Origin: Vibrio nereis NBRC 15637 | GTDB taxonomy: Bacteria; Pseudomonadota; Gammaproteobacteria; Enterobacterales; Vibrionaceae | DNA length: 64,000 nt | Direction: 5' to 3' | Assembly: GCF_001591105.1 (NCBI RefSeq) | Contig: NZ_BCUD01000004.1 | Coordinates: 62,001-126,000, forward strand | In this document: piece by piece, positions 26,299 to 35,043 of the stretch | Position numbering within the stretch: position 1 is the stretch's first letter | How the letters are laid out: every line of letters begins with the position of its first letter | Program-made: the position numbers and the translations under genes | The notes under the pieces: generated by a model | What the model saw: only the letters and a program-made list of their open reading frames with translations | Told to the model about the DNA's origin: nothing | Database searches by the model: none

Positions 26299-26307
26299 TG
26301 TGGATAA
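26299..26307 (-). promoter_or_regulatory. DnaA box upstream of nrdD
   Basis: TGTGGATAA is the reverse complement of the consensus DnaA box TTATCCACA. It lies 33-41 bp before the nrdD start, right after the NrdR boxes, hinting at coordination with replication. Confidence 0.5.
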
Positions 26308-26339
26308 GTCTGTGAGTATGCTAAGGGTAAGGAGAGAAG

Positions 26340-28460
26340 GTGAAACCAATCGTAATCAAGCGTGACGGCTCAAGGGCTCCGTTTAGCAGAGATCGCATTC
26401 AGGCAGCAGTCGAAGCCGCCGCCGATCACGTCGATAAAGAGATCGCTATTTATGCACTGAATGTTGCGTTAGCGGTAGAGCTGCAGCTTAAAGATCACGA
26501 TGAAGTTCATATCGCTGAAATCCAAACTCTGGTTGAAAATGAATTGATGCAAGGGCCATTTAAGTCACTTGCGCGTTCTTATATTGAATATCGTCACGAT
26601 CGCGATATTGCGCGCGAAAAGCAAAGTGTTCTGACACGCGAGATTGAAGGCCTTATTGAAGAAAGCAACGTTGACCTGATCAACGAAAACGCCAACAAAG
26701 ACGGTAAGGTAATCCCAACTCAGCGTGATTTGCTGGCCGGTATTGTGGCAAAACATTACGCCAAAACTCACATTCTTCCGCGCGATATCGTTCAGGCTCA
26801 TGAGCAGGGTGACATTCATTACCACGATTTGGATTACGCACCCTTTTTCCCGATGTTTAACTGCATGCTGATCGACCTAAAAGGCATGCTCACGCACGGT
26901 TTTAAAATGGGTAATGCGGAAATTGATACCCCTAAATCGATTTCGACCGCAACAGCCGTCACCGCACAGATTATTGCGCAGGTGGCAAGCCATATCTACG
27001 GCGGCACAACCATCAACCGAATCGACGAAGTGTTAGAGCCTTACGTAATGGCGAGTTACGAGAAGCACCTTCAAATCGCAAAAGAGTGGGATATTCATGA
27101 TCCCGAAGCATTCGCTTGCGCTCGCACCGAGAAAGAGTGTTTTGATGCTTTCCAGTCACTTGAATATGAAGTGAACACGCTGCATACCGCAAATGGGCAA
27201 ACGCCTTTCGTTACGTTTGGCTTTGGTTTGGGCACCAGTTGGGCTTCTCGCCTTATTCAGCAGTCTATCCTGAAAAACCGCATTGCAGGTTTAGGGAAAA
27301 ACAGCAAAACAGCGGTATTCCCTAAATTGGTATTTGGCATCAAAGATGGGCTAAACCACAAGGCTGGCGACCCAAATTACGACATTAAAAAGCTCGCCTT
27401 GGAATGTGCGTCAAAACGCATGTATCCAGATATTCTCAACTACGACAAAGTTGTTGAAGTGACAGGCTCATTTAAAACGCCTATGGGGTGTCGTAGTTTC
27501 CTTGGCACTTATGAAGAGAATGGTGAGCTTATCCATGAAGGACGTAATAACCTTGGTGTCGTGAGCTTAAACCTTCCGCGTATCGCAATTCGTGCAAATG
27601 GGGACGAGGTTAAGTTCTACCAGTTACTAGACGAGAAACTAAAACTAGCACGCCGCGCACTAGAGACGCGTATCTCACGTCTTGAAAATGTCAAAGCGCG
27701 TGTAGCTCCTATTCTATACATGGAAGGTGCCTGTGGTGTTCGCCTTAAAGCCGAAGAATCCGTAGCCAATATTTTTAAAGATGGCCGCGCATCCATTTCT
27801 TTGGGCTACATCGGGGTACATGAAACCATCAATGCACTGTTTGGCTCCGACACTCACCTTTATGACAGCAGCGAACTACGTGATAAGGCGATAGCGATTA
27901 TCCAATACCTGAAAGATGCGGTGAATCAGTGGAGTGAGGAGTCTGGCTACGGTTATAGCCTATACGGTACTCCGAGTGAAAACTTGTGCAGTCGCTTCTG
28001 CCGCATTGATACTAAAGAGTTCGGTGTTGTTGAAGGCGTGACCGAGAAAGGCTACTACACGAACAGCTTCCATTTAGACGTAGAGAAGAAAGCTAACCCA
28101 TACGATAAGATTGATTTCGAGATGCCTTATCCGGAGGTCTCAAGTGGTGGATTTATCTGTTACGGCGAGTTCCCTAACATGCAGAGAAATATTGAAGCGC
28201 TAGAGAACGTGTGGGATTACAGCTACAGCCGAGTACCTTACTACGGGACCAATACACCGATTGATGAGTGTTACGAATGTGGCTATATGGGGGAGTTTGA
28301 ATGTACCAGCAAAGGCTTTACTTGCCCAAGCTGCGGTAACCACGATTCCACAAAAGTGTCGGTTACACGCCGCGTATGTGGTTATCTAGGTAGCCCTGAT
28401 GCAAGACCGTTTAACTTTGGTAAACAAGAAGAAGTTAAGCGCCGAGTAAAGCATTTGTAA
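26340..28460 (+). CDS. nrdD: anaerobic ribonucleoside-triphosphate reductase
   Basis: Class III ribonucleotide reductase, which reduces NTPs to dNTPs without oxygen using a glycyl radical. The 706-aa protein starts with an ATP-cone (KPIVIKRDGSRAPFSRDRI, residues 2-95), the allosteric site. Near the C-terminus are the zinc cysteines CYECGYMG and CPSCG and the radical loop RRVCGYLGSP with Gly681, the same number as in E. coli NrdD. The GTG start at 26340 has AAGGAGAG nearby. nrdG follows after 3 nt. FNR, NrdR and DnaA-type sites sit upstream, so control by oxygen, nucleotide pool and perhaps replication is expected. Confidence 0.98.
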   Translation: MKPIVIKRDGSRAPFSRDRIQAAVEAAADHVDKEIAIYALNVALAVELQLKDHDEVHIAEIQTLVENELMQGPFKSLARSYIEYRHDRDIAREKQSVLTREIEGLIEESNVDLINENANKDGKVIPTQRDLLAGIVAKHYAKTHILPRDIVQAHEQGDIHYHDLDYAPFFPMFNCMLIDLKGMLTHGFKMGNAEIDTPKSISTATAVTAQIIAQVASHIYGGTTINRIDEVLEPYVMASYEKHLQIAKEWDIHDPEAFACARTEKECFDAFQSLEYEVNTLHTANGQTPFVTFGFGLGTSWASRLIQQSILKNRIAGLGKNSKTAVFPKLVFGIKDGLNHKAGDPNYDIKKLALECASKRMYPDILNYDKVVEVTGSFKTPMGCRSFLGTYEENGELIHEGRNNLGVVSLNLPRIAIRANGDEVKFYQLLDEKLKLARRALETRISRLENVKARVAPILYMEGACGVRLKAEESVANIFKDGRASISLGYIGVHETINALFGSDTHLYDSSELRDKAIAIIQYLKDAVNQWSEESGYGYSLYGTPSENLCSRFCRIDTKEFGVVEGVTEKGYYTNSFHLDVEKKANPYDKIDFEMPYPEVSSGGFICYGEFPNMQRNIEALENVWDYSYSRVPYYGTNTPIDECYECGYMGEFECTSKGFTCPSCGNHDSTKVSVTRRVCGYLGSPDARPFNFGKQEEVKRRVKHL

Positions 28461-28463
28461 CCC

Positions 28464-28931
28464 ATGAATTACCAAAAGTATCATCAAGTTGATGTCGTCA
28501 ATGGTGAAGGTACGCGTTGCACCCTGTTTGTTTCAGGGTGCGAGCATAACTGCCGTGGATGCTACAACCAAACCACACTCAACCCAAACTCCGGCCATCC
28601 GTATACCCAAGAACTGGAAGACCAAATTATTGCGGACTTACAGGATACGCGAATAAAGCGTCGAGGCTTGTCTTTGTCAGGTGGAGACCCACTTCATCCT
28701 GCTAACGTTGACACCATTCTTCATTTAGTAACACGGGTGAAATCTGAATGTTCTGGAAAGGATATTTGGCTCTGGACCGGTTATACGCTAAGCGAACTGA
28801 ATGAAAAACAGAAAAAAGTCATTGAATTAATTGATGTTCTAATTGATGGGAAGTTTGAGCAAGACAAGAAAGACCTCAACTTAGAGTGGAGGGGCAGTTC
28901 TAATCAGGTTATTCATCGATTCAAGCTCTAG
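28464..28931 (+). CDS. nrdG: anaerobic ribonucleotide reductase activating protein (radical SAM)
   Basis: A 155-aa radical SAM enzyme that generates the glycyl radical in NrdD. The cluster motif CEHNCRGC (CxxxCxxC) begins near residue 26, and the SGGDP motif that contacts SAM is present. Length is typical for NrdG. It follows nrdD by 3 nt in one operon; the two form a complex. Confidence 0.97.
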   Translation: MNYQKYHQVDVVNGEGTRCTLFVSGCEHNCRGCYNQTTLNPNSGHPYTQELEDQIIADLQDTRIKRRGLSLSGGDPLHPANVDTILHLVTRVKSECSGKDIWLWTGYTLSELNEKQKKVIELIDVLIDGKFEQDKKDLNLEWRGSSNQVIHRFKL

Positions 28932-29115
28932 TCTTTTGAGTACTGGTGTGAAGGTAGATAAATATACTGCACTCATTACTCATGTTGCGAAAATGTAAAA
29001 TTATCTTGGGCGTTTATTCTGTTTTTGGCTCAAGCGTTAAAATTTTATTTCTAGTTCTATAATTTAGATGATAACGTGTAGCCCGTTACTTGAATTTCAA
29101 AGGGTTGTGACTTTC

Positions 29116-30297
29116 ATGTTCTCTAAATTACCAACACCAACACTAGATCCAATTTTGTCGCTTTCTGTTGCTTACCGAAATGATCCTCGTCCTGAAAAAG
29201 TGGACTTGGGCATCGGCGTGTATAAGAACAGTGAAGGCGAAACACCAATCATGCAAGCGATTCTCAAAGCACAAGATATTGTGGTCGAGACGCAAAAAAC
29301 AAAATCCTACGTCGGCTTAGCTGGCTGTGAAGAATTTAATCAAAGCATGGTTGATCTGCTGCTTAAAGGCACTTCTGCAATGGATCGTGTCGCCGCTATC
29401 CAAACACCGGGTGCAAGTGGCGCGCTACGTATGCTAGGTGACTTAATGAAAGTTGCTCAGCCAAATACGACCGTCTGGATTTCGAATCCGAGTTATGTAA
29501 ACCATCGTCCAGTGATGGAAGCCGCTGGCCTTAACGTAAAACACTACAGCTACTTCAGTCCAAAGACCAAACAAGTTGATACCGCACGTATGCTAGCTGA
29601 TCTGTCTCATGCTGGTCCAGACGATGTGGTTCTACTGCATGGCTGCTGCCATAACCCAACGGGTGCAGACATTGATTTTGAATCATGGAAAGTGATCACA
29701 GAGCTTGCTCAGAAAAACGGTTTCACGCCTTTTGTTGATATTGCTTATCAAGGTTTTGGCGATGGTCTTGAAGAAGACGCAAAAGGTCTGCGTTACATGG
29801 CGGACAACGTTGACGAGATGTTGATTACGACTTCATGCTCTAAAAACTTTGGCCTATACCGCGAGCGTACAGGTGCGGCAATCGTTGTGGGCAAATCTGT
29901 AGAAGATGTAACCAACGCGAGAGGCAAGCTGTTGACTCTTGCTCGTGCTACTTACACTATGCCGCCAGATCATGGTGCTGCCCTAGTCAAAACCATCTTG
30001 CAAGATCAAGCGCTCACTGCAATTTGGAAGCAAGAATTGAGTGAAATGCAACAACGTTTGTTAAACCTTCGTCAAACCTTGTGCCAAGAATTGAGAAATT
30101 CTCACGATACTTCACAATTCGATTTTATCGAAAGCCACAAAGGCATGTTTACTGTGCTGGGCTTTAGCCAAGACCAAATGCTTCAACTGAGAGAACAGTA
30201 TGGAATTTATGGCGTTGGCGATGGTCGAATTAATATCGCCGGATTAACGGAAAGAGACATTCCGTATGTCGCAGAGGCGATAGTCAAAGTGGCTTAA
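29116..30297 (+). CDS. aromatic amino acid / aspartate aminotransferase (class I PLP)
   Basis: A 393-aa class I PLP aminotransferase of the AspC/TyrB group, transferring amino groups between aspartate or aromatic amino acids and 2-oxoglutarate. The N-terminal PDPILSLSVAYRNDPRPEKVDLGIGVYKN type region, HGCCHNPTGAD, the lysine in TTSCSKNFGLYRERTG that binds PLP, and GRINIAGL near the C-terminus with the substrate-carboxylate Arg are seen. The frame is open to 29068, but the ATG at 29116 gives the family N-terminus MFSKLPTPTLDP. AspC and TyrB cannot be separated by eye. Single-gene unit with its own terminator. Confidence 0.9.
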   Translation: MFSKLPTPTLDPILSLSVAYRNDPRPEKVDLGIGVYKNSEGETPIMQAILKAQDIVVETQKTKSYVGLAGCEEFNQSMVDLLLKGTSAMDRVAAIQTPGASGALRMLGDLMKVAQPNTTVWISNPSYVNHRPVMEAAGLNVKHYSYFSPKTKQVDTARMLADLSHAGPDDVVLLHGCCHNPTGADIDFESWKVITELAQKNGFTPFVDIAYQGFGDGLEEDAKGLRYMADNVDEMLITTSCSKNFGLYRERTGAAIVVGKSVEDVTNARGKLLTLARATYTMPPDHGAALVKTILQDQALTAIWKQELSEMQQRLLNLRQTLCQELRNSHDTSQFDFIESHKGMFTVLGFSQDQMLQLREQYGIYGVGDGRINIAGLTERDIPYVAEAIVKVA

Positions 30298-30305
30298 AAT
30301 TAGAT

Positions 30306-30339
30306 ATCAGGCTCGTTAATACGGGCCTGATTAATTTTT
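30306..30339 (+). terminator. terminator of the aminotransferase gene
   Basis: ATCAGGC (30306-30312) pairs with GCCTGAT (30325-30331), followed by TAATTTTT. Confidence 0.75.
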
Positions 30340-30370
30340 AGCATTGTCTCGTCGAAAACTAGGTGGTTGA

Positions 30371-30961
30371 ATGATTAAGTCGTTACGAACTCTGACTCTT
30401 ATTTTACTTGGTGGTAGTCTCATTGCCTGCACGGATGAACAACCCAAAGAGCCTGAGCCAGAACAACAAGCGAAAGCCGAACAAGTCTCGGCTAAAAGCG
30501 AACGGCCCAAAATGGTGCTTAAAGCACAAAAGACCAGTGATGGAAAACTGATTCTGGGCGCAAGAGAGTGGGTGTATGTCCCAGAACTTAAGCAAAACTT
30601 TAGAGCGCGTGTCGATACTGGCGCGACGACCTCTTCTATCAGCGCAACCGATATTGAAACGTTCAAGCGCGATGGGAAAAGGTGGGTACGATTTAAAGTG
30701 GAGCATGACGGAATTAAAAGTGAGCAACTTGAACTGCCAGTAAAACGTTGGGTTAAGATCCTTCAATCCACAGCGGATGGTTCACATCGCCGCGCGGTAG
30801 TGGAAGCCTGGATTCAGATTGGTGATTTAAAACAAAAGACAGAGTTCACGTTAGCTGACAGAACGCATTTGACTTATCCACTCCTTCTAGGACGCAGCTT
30901 TATTAAGGATGTGGCTGTTATCGATGTTGGTGATAGTTACATTCAAGACAAGCACAAGTAG
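30371..30961 (+). CDS. putative ATP-dependent zinc protease family lipoprotein (COG4067, retropepsin-like)
   Basis: A 196-aa predicted lipoprotein: MIKSLRTLTLILLGGSLIAC gives a lipobox cysteine at residue 20, followed by a Glu/Lys/Gln-rich linker. The domain from about residue 60 contains FRARVDTGATTSSISA, an aspartic-protease-like DTGA signature, and PLLLGRSFIKDVAVIDVGDS, typical of PF05618. The family name suggests a zinc protease next to RimK, but the sequence looks like a retropepsin fold, and I would not trust the name. No RimK gene is next to it here. Confidence 0.82.
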   Translation: MIKSLRTLTLILLGGSLIACTDEQPKEPEPEQQAKAEQVSAKSERPKMVLKAQKTSDGKLILGAREWVYVPELKQNFRARVDTGATTSSISATDIETFKRDGKRWVRFKVEHDGIKSEQLELPVKRWVKILQSTADGSHRRAVVEAWIQIGDLKQKTEFTLADRTHLTYPLLLGRSFIKDVAVIDVGDSYIQDKHK

Positions 30962-30981
30962 TGTTAACTCGCATTTTCTAG

Positions 30982-31010
30982 CCGATATCAGCAATGGTAT
31001 CGGTTTTTTT
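30982..31010 (+). terminator. terminator after the COG4067 lipoprotein gene
   Basis: CCGATA (30982-30987) pairs with TATCGG (30998-31003), followed by seven T. Confidence 0.8.
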
Positions 31011-31091
31011 GTTTCTCAAAACCATAAATGTGAGTTGACCCATAAGCATCAATGCGAACATTAGGCTATCATTCAACGCGAAATTTAGCCA

Positions 31092-31121
31092 AAGTCACAA
31101 AAGCGTAGCAAAATGTGACTT
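31092..31121. promoter_or_regulatory. inverted repeat upstream of the Nudix gene
   Basis: AAGTCACA (31092-31099) and TGTGACTT (31114-31121) are exact reverse complements with 14 nt between and centres 22 bp apart. The half-sites resemble CRP half-sites facing outwards instead of inwards, so this is not a normal CRP site. Confidence 0.35.
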
Positions 31122-31157
31122 CCTGCATATAGCAGCAAAGAACTGAAGGAGTATGAG

Positions 31158-31565
31158 ATGACACACTTATCTATGGCCGTCGTTGTCAGAAATGGGAAAG
31201 TGTTGGTGCAAGAGCGTTATAGAGCCTCAAAAGGGATGGTGGTTGAATTCCCTGGGGGAGAAGTCAACGAAAACGAAACAGGGACAGACGCTGCTATTAG
31301 AGAGCTCTCTGAAGAAACCCAATTAGAAGGGTTGAAACATTTAGCGACATTCGCTGGTATTAATGAATTTGGTGGTCGCATTTACTATGCAGTATTTGAA
31401 GCTGGCCCAAGTGATCAACCTATGCCAGTAGGTGAAGAACGTCGCCAAACGTTCAAATGGTTAGAGTATGCAGAACTGCCACTGGAAGAGTTCTACGCTG
31501 CAGATGTGAATTTCATTAAGACTCAACTCACTAAGTTTTGTAAGCAAGAGTCAGCCGTTGCTTAG
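31158..31565 (+). CDS. Nudix hydrolase
   Basis: A 135-aa Nudix hydrolase that would cleave a nucleoside diphosphate linked to another group. The Nudix box is present from FPGGEVNENE to AIRELSEETQLEG: the catalytic REXXEE of GX5EX7REUXEEXGU is intact, but the final G is Q. The N-terminal strand VVVRNGKVLVQERY fits the fold. Substrate cannot be assigned. Single gene with a long A-rich leader holding an inverted repeat, and a shared terminator with the next gene. Confidence 0.88.
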   Translation: MTHLSMAVVVRNGKVLVQERYRASKGMVVEFPGGEVNENETGTDAAIRELSEETQLEGLKHLATFAGINEFGGRIYYAVFEAGPSDQPMPVGEERRQTFKWLEYAELPLEEFYAADVNFIKTQLTKFCKQESAVA

Positions 31566-31581
31566 TAGATAACGGAAAAAT

Positions 31582-31609
31582 AAAGCCAATCATGATGATT
31601 GGCTTTTTT
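31582..31609. terminator. bidirectional terminator between the Nudix and FKBP genes
   Basis: AAAGCCAATC (31582-31591) pairs with GATTGGCTTT (31597-31606), with a 5-nt loop and extra T. It serves both converging transcripts. Confidence 0.92.
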
Positions 31610-31617
31610 AGTTTTAT

Positions 31618-32091
31618 CTACTTAATTTCCAAAAGTTCAACCTCAAAAATCAGCGTTGAAGCTGGTGGAATTGGGCCAGTACCACTTTTGCCGTAAGCGA
31701 GTGGGCTAGGGATAAACAAACGCAGTTTGTCACCAGGAGCCATATAAGTCAGACCTTCTTGCCAGCCTTTAATTACTTGACCTAACTTGAAAGTAATCGG
31801 CTCACCGCGATCGACCGAGCTATCAAACACAGTACCATCGATAAGAGTACCGTGGTAATGCACAGTTACTGTGCTCGTTTTGGTTGGGTGTTCAGAACCT
31901 TCACCTTTGTGTAGTACCTGATATTGAAGTCCACTTTCTGTGGTGATCACATCTTCTTTCTTCGCATTCTCTAGTAGGAAGGCTTGGCCTGCGGCAAAGT
32001 TTTCATCGCCTGCTTTATGGTTCGTCCACGTACGGTAGATCATAAACGCTGCGAGGATAAAGATAACAAGAGGGAAAATGATTTTTGACAT
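31618..32091 (-). CDS. FKBP-type peptidyl-prolyl isomerase, membrane-anchored
   Basis: A 157-aa protein with an N-terminal hydrophobic anchor ([16 protein letters not shown], residues 4-19) and a periplasmic FKBP domain from about residue 55. The FKBP features [44 protein letters not shown] and [13 protein letters not shown] are all present, so the isomerase active site looks intact. It lies 17 nt downstream of the thiol-disulfide protein gene on the same strand, so both are likely one unit for periplasmic protein folding. Confidence 0.92.
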   Translation of the reverse strand: MSKIIFPLVIFILAAFMIYRTWTNHKAGDENFAAGQAFLLENAKKEDVITTESGLQYQVLHKGEGSEHPTKTSTVTVHYHGTLIDGTVFDSSVDRGEPITFKLGQVIKGWQEGLTYMAPGDKLRLFIPSPLAYGKSGTGPIPPASTLIFEVELLEIK

Positions 32092-32108
32092 TAGATAAGT
32101 CCAGTTAT

Positions 32109-32729
32109 TTATTTTAAGTTAGTCAGATAGTTAATTGTATCAGCAATGCCTTCAGCGTCTTGGTGCCCAGAAGTCATTACCATGTATTTTCCACTAACAA
32201 TAAAAGTGGGTACACCGTTGATTTGGCCTTTAGTTGTGATTTCATCAGCAATTTGCATCGCTCTAAATAGCTGCTCTTGCTGCGCTTCTTCAAGCTCGTA
32301 AGGGCTCTTCAAATTACGTGAATGAAATACTGACTCAATAGCTTGTTGTTTTTCAGTTATCGTCGCACCGTCACCCATTTGTACCGCCGAGAATAACTCA
32401 TTCATCATGTCATGATCAGGCTGGCCACCCAGCTGCATTTCGGCGGTGTAATAGATCATGGCCGCTACCTGAGCACTTTGGTTAAACGTAACGTGCACTT
32501 TTCCGATTGACTGGTTAGTTAGAGATTCCAGTTGAGGGATCACCTCTTCCATTTTACGGCAATGGCCGCAGTTAAGAGAGAATACTTCGGTCACTGGTGG
32601 TAAGCGATAAGTCGAAAGGTTCGTGGTTAGTTTTTGATATTGCTCGCCCTCTTTAGGTGTGCTGTTTTCAGAGCAGCCAGCAAGTATGGTTATAAAGGCG
32701 ACCAAAATTAGGGACAGGATTTTTTTCAT
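32109..32729 (-). CDS. DsbA-like thiol:disulfide interchange lipoprotein
   Basis: A 206-aa thioredoxin-fold protein. The lipobox LAGC places the lipidated Cys19, which is unusual since DsbA is normally soluble. The active site is CGHC at residues 54-57 instead of the CPHC of classical DsbA. The insertion and the cis-proline region [13 protein letters not shown] follow the DsbA topology. The FKBP gene is next in the operon. It may oxidise a special set of substrates or act as an isomerase. Confidence 0.88.
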   Translation of the reverse strand: MKKILSLILVAFITILAGCSENSTPKEGEQYQKLTTNLSTYRLPPVTEVFSLNCGHCRKMEEVIPQLESLTNQSIGKVHVTFNQSAQVAAMIYYTAEMQLGGQPDHDMMNELFSAVQMGDGATITEKQQAIESVFHSRNLKSPYELEEAQQEQLFRAMQIADEITTKGQINGVPTFIVSGKYMVMTSGHQDAEGIADTINYLTNLK

Positions 32730-32995
32730 AAGAAATTCTCAGTAAAGGCTTTTTAGGTATCTTACTCTTAATGGTATGAGTATCTTAAAGCATTCAATTA
32801 ACAGTGTAGTGAATTTTACTCTTTCATTTTAAAGAACTAAATAGCAAGGAGTGTCAATTCCTTAGCAAATTGTTTCTGGTTGTGCGTTTCTTATTGTGTA
32901 TAGCTGGATAGGGTGGGTCGCGCTAAATTATAGCTAAAGAAAATCAATCCTGGCCGATAAAGAAAAGGTAGTAAAAGAAAAACTAGGGCGGAAAG

Positions 32996-33664
32996 ATGAA
33001 ATATCTGGCTTTACCTCTGATTGTGCTGTTGTCAGCTTGCAGCAGTACCAATAACCATAGGTCCACATTTTTTATGCAGGACATGCTGGATACAGCCCCC
33101 AAAAGTAATACTGAACTTAGGAACCCAGAATGGGGTTATCCGTCTAGAAACTTAACGACAGGTGTGCAAGTTCCTGCTTCAAACCCACAACGTGAGGTAG
33201 GCGCTGCCCCGCAAACTAATTACGAGCCTACTGTAAAAAACGTCAATACAGATAGCTTACAGAGCTTCCTTCTTAAGAACGGTGTGGATTACGAAGTGTT
33301 ACCCGGTAACCATATAATGGTGAAATTGAAAGACACAGTGAAGTTTAAAACTGGGTCATCTAGGGTGATACCACACACCGCGCAATGGTTAAACCTGATT
33401 GGTAGCTATTTGTCTTCCCAACCAGATATTAATGTAGTGATTGATGGGCATTCGGATAGCACGGGTAGTGCAAGGTTTAATGATGGTTTGTCAGAACGAC
33501 GAGCTAAAGCCGTTAAGCAACAATTGGTGCAAAATCGTGTGAGTGAAAATGCGATTTTTACTCGTGGTTACGGAGAGCATGTCCCTTCTTGTTCAAACGC
33601 GACATCATCAGGCAAGGCGTGTAACCGCCGTGTTGAATTGTTATTGATTGTCTCTGATAAGTAA
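32996..33664 (+). CDS. OmpA-family lipoprotein
   Basis: A 222-aa outer-membrane lipoprotein. MKYLALPLIVLLSACSS gives lipidated Cys15. The C-terminal OmpA domain (about residues 105-222) shows INVVIDGHSDSTGSARFN and LSERRAKAVKQQLV, and a terminal CNRRVELLL, so it should bind peptidoglycan. A linker of about 85 residues separates them. The start has GGGCGGAAAG upstream. Single gene with a strong terminator. Pal-like in architecture but not the tol-pal Pal, which lies in another context. Confidence 0.9.
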   Translation: MKYLALPLIVLLSACSSTNNHRSTFFMQDMLDTAPKSNTELRNPEWGYPSRNLTTGVQVPASNPQREVGAAPQTNYEPTVKNVNTDSLQSFLLKNGVDYEVLPGNHIMVKLKDTVKFKTGSSRVIPHTAQWLNLIGSYLSSQPDINVVIDGHSDSTGSARFNDGLSERRAKAVKQQLVQNRVSENAIFTRGYGEHVPSCSNATSSGKACNRRVELLLIVSDK

Positions 33665-33688
33665 TCCCTCTTCCCAAGCAAAAACGAA

Positions 33689-33722
33689 AACGCCCCGAAA
33701 GACGAACTTTCGGGGCGTTTGT
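33689..33722. terminator. terminator after the OmpA-like lipoprotein gene
   Basis: AACGCCCCGAAAG pairs with CTTTCGGGGCGTT around a 5-nt loop, followed by TTT. The stem is 13 bp and may serve the convergent small gene too. Confidence 0.92.
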
Positions 33723-33743
33723 ATTTGGTACACTAGAGCTCAC

Positions 33744-33983
33744 TTAGCTACTGGTTACCTTCTTTTCGCTTTGCATTTTTGCTAAGAAGTAGACGTTAAC
33801 ACAAGCAATGAAGCCATTGGTAACCACGACTGGCCAAGCGTCAATCATTAAGCCATATGCTGTGAATAGAGCACAACCAATAAAGTTAATGATTCTAAGC
33901 TTAACGATATCTTTCATGGTAAGAGAAATAGCGACCATGATTGAAGCAGCGTAGCCAAGGATTTCAACCACATTCATATCCAT
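33744..33983 (-). CDS. small inner-membrane protein, YgjV/SemiSWEET-like
   Basis: A 79-aa protein with three hydrophobic helices: VEILGYAASIMVAISLTM, IINFIGCALFTAYGLM and VVVTNGFIACVNVYFLAKM. The pattern of three helices with LGYAAS, IGCALFTAYG and PVVVTNGF resembles the half-size YgjV- or SemiSWEET-like families, but I cannot assign a substrate. GAGGG precedes the ATG with 8-nt spacing. Convergent with the OmpA-like gene. Confidence 0.72.
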   Translation of the reverse strand: MDMNVVEILGYAASIMVAISLTMKDIVKLRIINFIGCALFTAYGLMIDAWPVVVTNGFIACVNVYFLAKMQSEKKVTSS

Positions 33984-34253
33984 AAATTGACCCTCTAATG
34001 TTTGCCGAGCAGTGTCGGTACCAATTCTTCTCTTCTTGAGATAATTGAGGAAGCTCCGTGCCCCGAATGGTTTGAATTATTTAACTAAGATGAAATATAA
34101 CAGGGCCAAATGTGTGACAAAAGCCCCAAATATTCTAACGGAGAAGGTTAGCGATTACGCAAACGTTTAACGCTATTTACTAAATTGTTATAACCAAAAT
34201 TGTTGATAGATGACGTTAAACCGTAGATTCTCCAATAAGATGCATTTACCAAT
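33984..34253. other. intergenic region with no recognised gene
   Basis: About 270 bases between the small membrane protein and the YeeX terminator; the whole gene-free gap is 323 bases. It holds the promoter of the small membrane gene. I see no hairpin or protein-coding signal in it. Confidence 0.5.
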
Positions 34254-34284
34254 AAAAAGCCTGCATATTATATGCAGGCTTTTT
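34254..34284 (-). terminator. terminator of the yeeX-like gene
   Basis: AAAAAGCCTGCATA (34254-34267) pairs perfectly with TATGCAGGCTTTTT (34271-34284) around three bases. It is symmetrical and may work both ways. Confidence 0.93.
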
Positions 34285-34306
34285 AATAATGCTAACAAGG
34301 TAAGAA

Positions 34307-34627
34307 TTATTTTTTCTTACCTTGTAGACCTTGCTTGTCAGCTTCTGTCAATTCACGAATACGGCGGCTGATGTCACGACGCTCTTTCGAGATTTCAGCA
34401 CTTTTGATGATGTGATCATCAACACGGTCTTCGTAATCTGCTTTCATGTTCTTAACAATCGCTACGATTTCATCGTGAGTCATTTCTGGCTTGATGTAAT
34501 CAAGTAGGTTCTCAAGAAGGTCAACACGTTTACGGTTGTCACGAACTTTTTTCTCGTTATCGATCAGTTCGCGCTTCAGTTTATTTTTACGACGAGCTTG
34601 AGCTACGATTTCAAATACACCACTCAT
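34307..34627 (-). CDS. yeeX: DUF496 family protein YeeX
   Basis: A 106-aa, charged helical protein that aligns with E. coli Yee[58 protein letters not shown] and [10 protein letters not shown] all match the family blocks. Function is not well known. The track of the frame extends to 34660, but the ATG at 34627 ([10 protein letters not shown]) has AGGAAA before it and fits homologues. The predicted structure is a coiled coil. Single gene with its own terminator. Confidence 0.9.
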   Translation of the reverse strand: MSGVFEIVAQARRKNKLKRELIDNEKKVRDNRKRVDLLENLLDYIKPEMTHDEIVAIVKNMKADYEDRVDDHIIKSAEISKERRDISRRIRELTEADKQGLQGKKK

Positions 34628-34744
34628 AGATCTTTTCCTAATTATTACCTTAACTGCCAATGATTAAATCATATCATCTCGGCTGATAACAGTCCTAAGA
34701 TCAATCATTACCGTATGTTGACGTTTTTATAGTCAAGTACTCGT

Positions 34745-35008
34745 TTGGAGATTGAGCGCGTCTTTGGTTCGATATATGATTTGAGCATTCAGCTTTCTAA
34801 AACCTGCGAAATTATGCGAACTTCAGACATTATCGTACCAAAGGAAAAAACCGAGCCAACACCTCAGCGTACGAGTAAAATCATCAGTGCATATCGCGAT
34901 GAACAGAAAAAGCAAGAAATCACCGAAGTCGAATTGAACCGAAGTAAGATCGTGATGATTGATGAAAATGGTAATATGAAAAAGGTTGCTATCCTTTCTG
35001 AACACTAA
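34745..35008 (+). CDS. hypothetical protein upstream of yceH
   Basis: An open frame of up to 87 codons starting at TTG 34745 or at ATG 34814 (64 codons). I do not recognise it. The C-terminal half is charged ([34 protein letters not shown]) and likely helical then extended. It ends 35 nt before yceH on the same strand and could be co-transcribed with it. Start codon and ribosome-binding site are weak for both choices, so the gene is plausible but not sure. Confidence 0.5.
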   Translation: MEIERVFGSIYDLSIQLSKTCEIMRTSDIIVPKEKTEPTPQRTSKIISAYRDEQKKQEITEVELNRSKIVMIDENGNMKKVAILSEH

Positions 35009-35043
35009 ATAAGGTTCAGGAAGTAAATAATAAGGAAATAAAA

